From: Luzula sylvatica
Lineage: Eukaryota > Streptophyta > Magnoliopsida > Poales > Juncaceae
Length of the DNA: 64,000 bases
Direction of reading: 5' to 3'
Assembly: GCA_946800325.1 (NCBI GenBank)
Contig: OX326958.1
Span: 30,859,314 to 30,923,313 of the forward strand
The notes beneath the pieces were generated by a model, which saw nothing but the letters and a program-made list of their open reading frames with translations, searched no databases and had not been told where the DNA came from. The position numbers and the translations under genes are program-made. Below, in pieces: positions 58,556 through 64,000 of the stretch. How positions within the stretch are numbered: the stretch's first letter is position 1; every line of letters starts with the position of its first letter.

Positions 58556-60508
58556 ATGGCAAGGTTCACCACATGCTTCTCTACTCTACTTGTTGGCAAG
58601 AAGAAAAAATCTTCGAAGGTTCATTCTTAACTTTTTATTTTTTATTTTTATTACATTCATAATTCAATCTTATTATATAATTCATGGTTTTAATTTTTAT
58701 TTATTTACATACAGGAATCTTCCAAATCAGTTAATGCCAAACGAACAAATAGCAACGAAAAACTCAAAGTCAAACCAGAAGAGCTCTTGTTGCCGCTCTC
58801 ACCGTCTCCAACGGGTACCGGTACCGGTAACAGTGCCACCGATGAAAAACCGGTACCAAATGATTACGTCATACTCGAAAGACTCGAAACCACTCTCGAA
58901 GAAGAAGAAGAAGAACTACCCATTTCCCCAAAAAGAAACTCACCCGACCCGTTAACCCCAAACGAGTCGACCCGTGTATCCTCTCCGACACTCCTAAAAC
59001 GCTCGTGCTCGAACATAGAGCGAAAAACCCCGAATCACATAAACACCCCTATTAAAAAACCTTACTCTTATGATGATCTGAAAAACTTAACGGATCGGGA
59101 TTTCGTAAAGGAATCGAAACCCGATAGCCCGTTATCCATTAAGAGTTCGTACAGTGCTGACAAGGTTATTTTAAAGAAGAGGAGCTCGAGCCAAGTGCTT
59201 CCTTCTAGAAGCCGCAAGCTTTGGTGGAGGCTTTTCATGTGGAGCCACAGGAATCTTCACAGGCCTTATTGGATACCCAACAAGGGGGAATTCGAAGCCC
59301 AATTCGATAATAATAAGAAAGGAGGCTATAGTTCTGACACACTTGAAATAATGGACGAGAAAAAGAAGAAGAAAATGGACGATGAGGAAAATAATGAATG
59401 GGTTGCTTTTTCTACCGAAGGCTCGTACTTTGACCGAATCAACGCTTGGATTAATAGCATCCCTAATGATAATAATAATAATAATAATGATGATGATAAT
59501 AATATTAATGACGATGATGAGGAGGAGGAGGAGAATGATGAGGTATTTTTTGGAGAAATTGGGGAATCGTCTGGGAAGGATCAAAAAGAAAATAGTTTTA
59601 AAAATAAGGGTGAAATTGAAATGTTGCAAGCGAACAATATCATTCAGAATATGAATATATTTTCTAACGTTGCCCATATAGCCGGCATGGGATTAAAAGT
59701 CGTGCCGCCCATCTCCACTTTTACCGGTCTCAAGACCGTTAATCTATCCAATAATTTCATAGGTAACAACGATAAAAAAAAATATTTTTTTTTTCATATT
59801 TTAAAATCATTGATTATATATTTTTATTTGGCATAGTTAACATTACATCAGGAGCGTTGCCAAAGAGCCTACACACTCTTAATTTATCCCGAAATAAAAT
59901 CGGCTCGATCGAGGGTTTAAGAGAATTAACTCGATTACGCATTCTCGATTTGAGCTACAATAAAATCTCACGAATCGGTCACGGTAAGTAAATTCCATAT
60001 CATCATAATTTTATTCTACAATAAAATAACTAAATTAAATTAAATTGTAGGGTTATCGAATTGCACGGCAATCAAAGAACTATACCTAGCGGGAAATAAA
60101 ATAAGCAACGTGGAAGGACTCCACCGTCTCTTGAAATTAACGGTGCTCGATTTAAGTTTCAACAAAATAACGACCACGAAATCGCTCGGGCAACTCGTGG
60201 CGAATTACAATTCTCTCCTCGCTCTGAACATTCTCGCGAACCCGATCCAGACGAATATCGGGGACGACCAGTTGAAGAAATCGATGTCGAGTTTGTTGCC
60301 GAGATTGACGTATCTGAACAAGCAACTGGTCATGAAGGGGAGGGAAGTTACGAGCGATAGGGTGGCCAAGGCGGCTTTGGGGAACGGGCAATGGGGCGCG
60401 GGTTCTTCTAGAAGGAAGGTGACTCGGAGATCGAGTCAGGGGTCCGGCTCGGGTTCGGGGAGTTATCGCGGGAGGAATGATAAGGGCAAGAATCGCTATA
60501 GGAAATGA
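58556..60508 (+). CDS. Leucine-rich-repeat protein (plant outer-arm-dynein-light-chain-1-like family)
   Basis: Four exons: 58556-58618, 58715-59762, 59837-59983 and 60051-60508, with introns of 96, 74 and 67 bp. The product is 571 residues. The N-terminal ~340 residues are low-complexity and charged, with a GTGTG run, a Glu run, a Lys/Ser-rich stretch, and a conserved-looking aromatic segment LWWRLFMWSHRNLHRPYW (190-207). The C-terminal part has SDS22-type leucine-rich repeats from ~355 to ~500: LKTVNLSNNFI, LHTLNLSRNKIGSIEGL, LRILDLSYNKISRIG, IKELYLAGNKISNVEGL and LTVLDLSFNKI. A cap and a basic Gly/Ser/Arg-rich tail end it. Plant members are usually annotated as outer arm dynein light chain 1 or PP1-regulatory LRR proteins, but flowering plants lack axonemal dynein, so the role is unknown, probably a protein-binding scaffold. 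The start is supported by the short first exon (MARFTTCFSTLL) typical of the family. Confidence 0.88.
59465..59533 (+). repeat. In-frame AAT/GAT/GAG trinucleotide repeat
   Basis: Encodes an Asn/Asp/Glu run (residues ~272-294) in exon 2 of the LRR gene. Likely to vary in length between individuals without breaking the frame. Confidence 0.9.
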
Positions 60509-61868
60509 AAAAAGATTGTGTGGTTTATGTTTTTTATTTTCTCTATATATTTTAATACAATTATTTTGAAATGGTGATGGTTAGGATTATTGATTGCAAA
60601 GAGAGAAAGTGAGAAATTGTATTGAGTGGTGGTCACATGTATGTGTCTCCATTTGTACATGCATTTCGAGCAAGTTGAAATTATTTTGTTTATCTTTGAT
60701 GTCTCTATGTTTCTTTGTTTGGCATAGCTTATCTCGTGGCCCTTTTCTGAGATTGTTACATTTTGCTATATATATTCGGATTTTTTTTTTTTTACGTGTA
60801 GCCTTTTCAAAAGGCCAATTTGTAAGGATAGCTCCGGCTTTTCCAAATTTGCAAAATTAGCTTTCTTGCCATACCTTTTGCCGAAACAGATATTTCGTCA
60901 GAGGTTCTGGCAAAAATGTTTTAACCATGACTTTTGTATGTTAATCCGAAATAAAAGTTAATTAATTCAATTTCGCTGGCGAAAGAGGGAAACAAATTTT
61001 TTTATTATTTTTTATATTTGTTTTTATTTTAAAGTAGCAAATTTTTTTTTTTTCCATTTTCGCCAGCCCTGTTGGCGAAAGTGCAGGTACCAGTACCCGT
61101 TTAGAAATTTTTCTGTAAAATTTTAGGGAACTATATGTAAATATGTGATTACTTTTTACTGGTTTGTCCAAATTGAATTATGTTTATTTTGTTAGACTTG
61201 TTATTGTGTGTTCTGAAATTTGATAATTTTATGTTGAATTGAATTTCCAATTTATTGATATTTTTCTATTAATTATGGATTTATGTGAAAAATTAACATT
61301 GCAAGATTTCTTGTGATGTTTAAAATTATATAAATATTATTTCTGCATTATTTACCTGTTTGTGTATAATTTTTGACATTTGAAAATTTGTCTGTTTAAT
61401 AAGAAAATAAGAAAATAAAAAATATTTGGATAATTAGGTTAAAATACTATCAAAATTCTCTATTTTTTCCTGTCATGTTTTGTAATAGATTTCACTGCTT
61501 TCTATATCTTTTAAAATCACCAAAAAATATCATGATTAATATTAATCGTGTCTAGTTTGTTTAATATTTTATCTCACTCAATTTCATTTATTTTTTTATT
61601 TGTTATGATTTTTAGAAATGAATAGAAGATGAACTTTTAAAAATTAATAGATGAATTTCTAAAAATCATAATAAACAGAAATTTTGTACTAATAAGAATT
61701 AACCAAGAAAATCGAGTTGTTACTCGGATTGCGGTAGCACTAATAAGAACCGATGAAGTTTAATTAGATTTTGAACTTTGTACTAATACGAATCCAAAAT
61801 TGAAACTTTATCAATAACTTCTTGTCACCAATCACACTAATTTTGATCTGAAATCTGCAGTAGCAATC
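60509..61868. other. Intergenic region downstream of the LRR gene
   Basis: The LRR 3' flank is followed by AT-rich DNA. TTTCGC(T/C)(G/A)GC and GGCGAAAG motifs recur in both orientations at 60.97-61.08 kb (CGCTGGCGAAAG, CGCCAGCCCTGTTGGCGAAAG). No gene. Confidence 0.5.
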
Positions 61869-61950
61869 TTTTTTTTTGAAGTAGGGGTATACCCTTTTCG
61901 ATTAAACAATAAAAAGTTACACGTATTGGTAATACTCGTATTACCTTAAG

Positions 61951-61988
<38 letters not shown>
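61951..61988. repeat. 38-base A-run (T-run on the LINE strand)
   Basis: Lies in the LINE 3' UTR in the orientation opposite to a poly(A) tail, between the stop codon and the UTR inverted repeats. Probably an expanded homopolymer, or a mark of a second insertion; likely polymorphic and error-prone in sequencing. Confidence 0.9.
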
Positions 61989-61989
<1 letters not shown>

Positions 61990-62030
61990 AGAAAAAACGA
62001 AACTAACGTAAATAAAAAACCAATAAGGAC

Positions 62031-64000
62031 CTAATTATTTAGAACCTTTCTTGCTAGCTGGTTGTTCCATAGGAGTGCTTCCTCCATTGCTTTGATGGCG
62101 GTGGTGAGCGGGGTGGCAGCTTGGTTGTTAAATATGCGATTGTTTCTTTGTTTCCATATACACCAATTTACTGCCGCCCACATGGTTTGCCACGGTCCCT
62201 TCTGGTCTTTGCCTAGTTTTCTCATGTTATACATCCATGTTTCCGTGAAGTCGTTTTTAGGTTCCCATTTAGTTGGTGCCAATGTGAGTCTTTCGATCAG
62301 TCTCCAAGTGGCTTTTGTATAATTGCATTTTAGAAACATATGCTCTCCGGTTTCATCTTCTCGTTGGCATAGAGGACAAATTGGGTTATTTTGTATTCCT
62401 TTGGATTCTAGTACCTCCGCCGTGTTTAGTCTATTGTGGATTGCTATCCATAGAAAGAAAGTAATTTTTGGCGGGATCTTTAGTTTCCATAAAAATTTCG
62501 TCCAATATGGTTGAATTCCCGGATTCCTCAAAAAATCATAAGCCGATTTAGTTGAGTATTTGCCATTCGATTCCCATCTCCATATTTTGTTTTCTTCGCT
62601 ATTTGTCGTTGTTGAGGTGTTGTATATAGGTAGTAATTTAATTAGATCTTGGACAAAAAACGATGTTAGGTTATTCGGAATGTTTAGTAGGTCTTCTGTT
62701 TTTTGAATCCCATATATGTCTCGAAGGCAATTTGCCCAAAGGTTCTCGTCGTCCGTATCTATTTTCCATAATGCCCTAAGTAGTAATGCGTCATTGTGGT
62801 CTTTTATGTTATGAATTCCTAATCCCCCATATTTTTTTTGAAATGTTATTTTTTCCCAATTTATTAAGCAACTACTTGGGGTACATTCTTCTTTCCCTTT
62901 CCAAAGAAAGGCTCTAATTATTTTGGTTATTTCTTGTATTATTCCTTTCGGAAGTTGGGTTGTTTGCATTTGGTAAATAGGGATTGCACTTAGAGCGGCT
63001 TTGATTAAGGTTACCCTCCCACCAAAAGATAGTAGTTTTCCTTTCCATGAAGCTACCTTTTGTTGTATCTTTTTTATTAGAGGCAAGAAAGTCAATTTTT
63101 TCGGTCGTTTGTATGATAAGGGTAGACCTAAATGTTTTGATGGTAACTCTTTTTTCTCGTATCCTAGAATAGTCGTTATTGTTTGTTGGGCTTGAGGTGG
63201 AATATTTATGGGGTAGAAGCTTGACTTCGTTTGATTTATGGTTAGTCCGGTTATCTCTTGAAATAGGTTTAGCATTAGCGTTATGATTTTTAAGTTTTGC
63301 GGGCTTGCTTCTACAAATAGAAGCGTATCATCGGCATATTGTAGTAGTTTAGTATCTAGGCCCGTTATTTTGGTTAGTAGAGGGTTTAATTTATTTATTA
63401 ATGCTTGTAGTATATCTATTGCGATGTCGAATAGGAGGGGAGAGAGGGGGTCTCCTTGTCTTAGTCCTCTTTGGTGGAAGAAATATTGCGAGAATTCCCC
63501 GTTTATTTTGATCGTGGAAGAAGACGAGATGAATAGATTATGTACCCATAGTATCCATTGTTCGGGAAATTTTTTGTGTCTTAATAGGTTTTTCATGAAC
63601 TCCCATGAGATGTTGTCGAAGGCTTTTGCTATGTCGATTGAGAGCATTATGGCCGGTATCTTATTTTTTTTGTAATAGTTTAGGTACTCTCTTGCGGCCA
63701 TATAGGAGTCCGTAATTGTTCTATTTTTTATGAAAGCCGATTGGTTTAGTGGTAGAAGTTTTGGTAATAAGGGTTGTAGTCTATTTGCCATTAGCTTCGT
63801 GATGATTTTGATCGGGATATTAATAACACTTATTGGTCTAAAGTCGTGTATAGAGTTCGCATCTTTCTTTTTTGGGATTAGGGTAATGGTCGCTTGATTT
63901 ATTCTCCAGAGGTCAAGTTTATTGTCGTAAAAGTCTTTTATTAGAGCTTCGAAGTTTTCTTTTATTGCGGACCAATATTGATTTACGTATTCGGCGGGTA
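62031..64000 (-). CDS. LINE ORF2 reverse transcriptase, C-terminal part
   Basis: The frame is open from the window edge to the stop at 62031, about 655 residues, with no internal stop or frameshift; the true start is outside. Reverse transcriptase blocks appear in order: LIPKKKDANSIHDFRPISVIN, NQSAFIKNRTITDSYM, MLSIDIAKAFDNISWEF, GLRQGDPLSPLLFDIAID and the catalytic LLQYADDTLLF (YADD at 63338-63327). HLGLPL and WKGKLLSFGGRVTLIKAAL follow. The C-terminal end has the zf-RVT region with CPLCQREDETGEHMFLKC. No RNase H domain follows. The product would copy its own RNA by target-primed reverse transcription. The uninterrupted frame suggests a young insertion. Confidence 0.93.
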   Translation of the reverse strand, partial: PAEYVNQYWSAIKENFEALIKDFYDNKLDLWRINQATITLIPKKKDANSIHDFRPISVINIPIKIITKLMANRLQPLLPKLLPLNQSAFIKNRTITDSYMAAREYLNYYKKNKIPAIMLSIDIAKAFDNISWEFMKNLLRHKKFPEQWILWVHNLFISSSSTIKINGEFSQYFFHQRGLRQGDPLSPLLFDIAIDILQALINKLNPLLTKITGLDTKLLQYADDTLLFVEASPQNLKIITLMLNLFQEITGLTINQTKSSFYPINIPPQAQQTITTILGYEKKELPSKHLGLPLSYKRPKKLTFLPLIKKIQQKVASWKGKLLSFGGRVTLIKAALSAIPIYQMQTTQLPKGIIQEITKIIRAFLWKGKEECTPSSCLINWEKITFQKKYGGLGIHNIKDHNDALLLRALWKIDTDDENLWANCLRDIYGIQKTEDLLNIPNNLTSFFVQDLIKLLPIYNTSTTTNSEENKIWRWESNGKYSTKSAYDFLRNPGIQPYWTKFLWKLKIPPKITFFLWIAIHNRLNTAEVLESKGIQNNPICPLCQREDETGEHMFLKCNYTKATWRLIERLTLAPTKWEPKNDFTETWMYNMRKLGKDQKGPWQTMWAAVNWCIWKQRNNRIFNNQAATPLTTAIKAMEEALLWNNQLARKVLNN

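Larger units (their letters stand above)
61869..64000 (-). mobile_element. LINE (L1-type non-LTR retrotransposon), 3' part
   Basis: The coding region (stop at 62031-62033) is followed on the minus strand by ~160 bp of 3' UTR and a short A-run at ~61878-61869 that should be the 3' end. The UTR contains GGTAATACGAGTATTACC and GGGTATACCC inverted repeats. The element continues past the right window edge, so its length and target duplication cannot be read. Confidence 0.88.

Noticed and set aside
59171..59677. Minus-strand 168-residue frame opposite the LRR gene
   Set aside because: It is a shadow of the plus-strand exon; its Ile-rich run is the complement of the AAT/GAT repeat.
63791..63791. 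Treating the ATG at 63791 as the start of the reverse transcriptase
   Set aside because: Upstream codons to the window edge are open and encode the conserved LIPKK..DFRPISVIN block, so the frame begins outside the window.
1..64000. tRNA or rRNA genes
   Set aside because: Only SINE-type pol III boxes were seen; no complete cloverleaf-compatible tRNA or rRNA core sequence was recognised.

Overview
The window is nuclear DNA of a flowering plant, most likely a eudicot. The genes have short AT-rich introns with GT..AG ends, their products belong to plant families (group F PP2C, epsilon-like 14-3-3, tubulin cofactor C), and plant repeats fill the rest (LINE, tRNA-derived SINEs, hAT and Mutator-like MITEs, Helitron-type ends, solo LTRs, a satellite). 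I cannot name the species. Genes take up only about a tenth of the window.

Layout: (1) 1-10098 is a satellite of alternating ~124 and ~125 bp monomers. It flips orientation at ~4747 and is interrupted at 5712-7211 by a probable solo LTR. An AT-rich tandem repeat follows to 10620. (2) 12.0-20.8 kb holds three intact genes, all on the plus strand: an intronless tubulin-folding cofactor C gene, a five-exon PP2C phosphatase and a five-exon alpha/beta hydrolase. (3) 21-38 kb is a repeat graveyard. It holds two decayed extra copies of the hydrolase region (28.6-30.9 and 35.1-36.2 kb), a serine hydroxymethyltransferase gene fragment (32.5-32.9 kb), Helitron-like tracts, a foldback element, hAT and Mutator-like elements and two solo LTRs in all. 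(4) 38.2-40.0 kb on the minus strand is a complete six-exon but divergent 14-3-3 gene, with a hAT element about 0.4 kb upstream. (5) 41-57 kb has no confident gene. It holds SINEs, MITEs, a poly(A) retroposon with 14 bp target duplications and a 1.9 kb nested palindrome. (6) 58.6-60.5 kb is a four-exon leucine-rich-repeat gene. (7) 61.9-64.0 kb on the minus strand is the 3' part of a LINE, with reverse transcriptase and zinc-finger regions, running off the right edge.

The genes do not form a pathway: they are unrelated housekeeping or signalling genes separated by transposable elements. The most informative structures are the inverted satellite, the triplicated hydrolase region in which sister copies give the empty sites of three insertions, the nested palindrome, and several short element families whose ends and target duplications can be read exactly. 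All exon coordinates were read by eye from splice sites and frame continuity; no alignment or transcript data were available.
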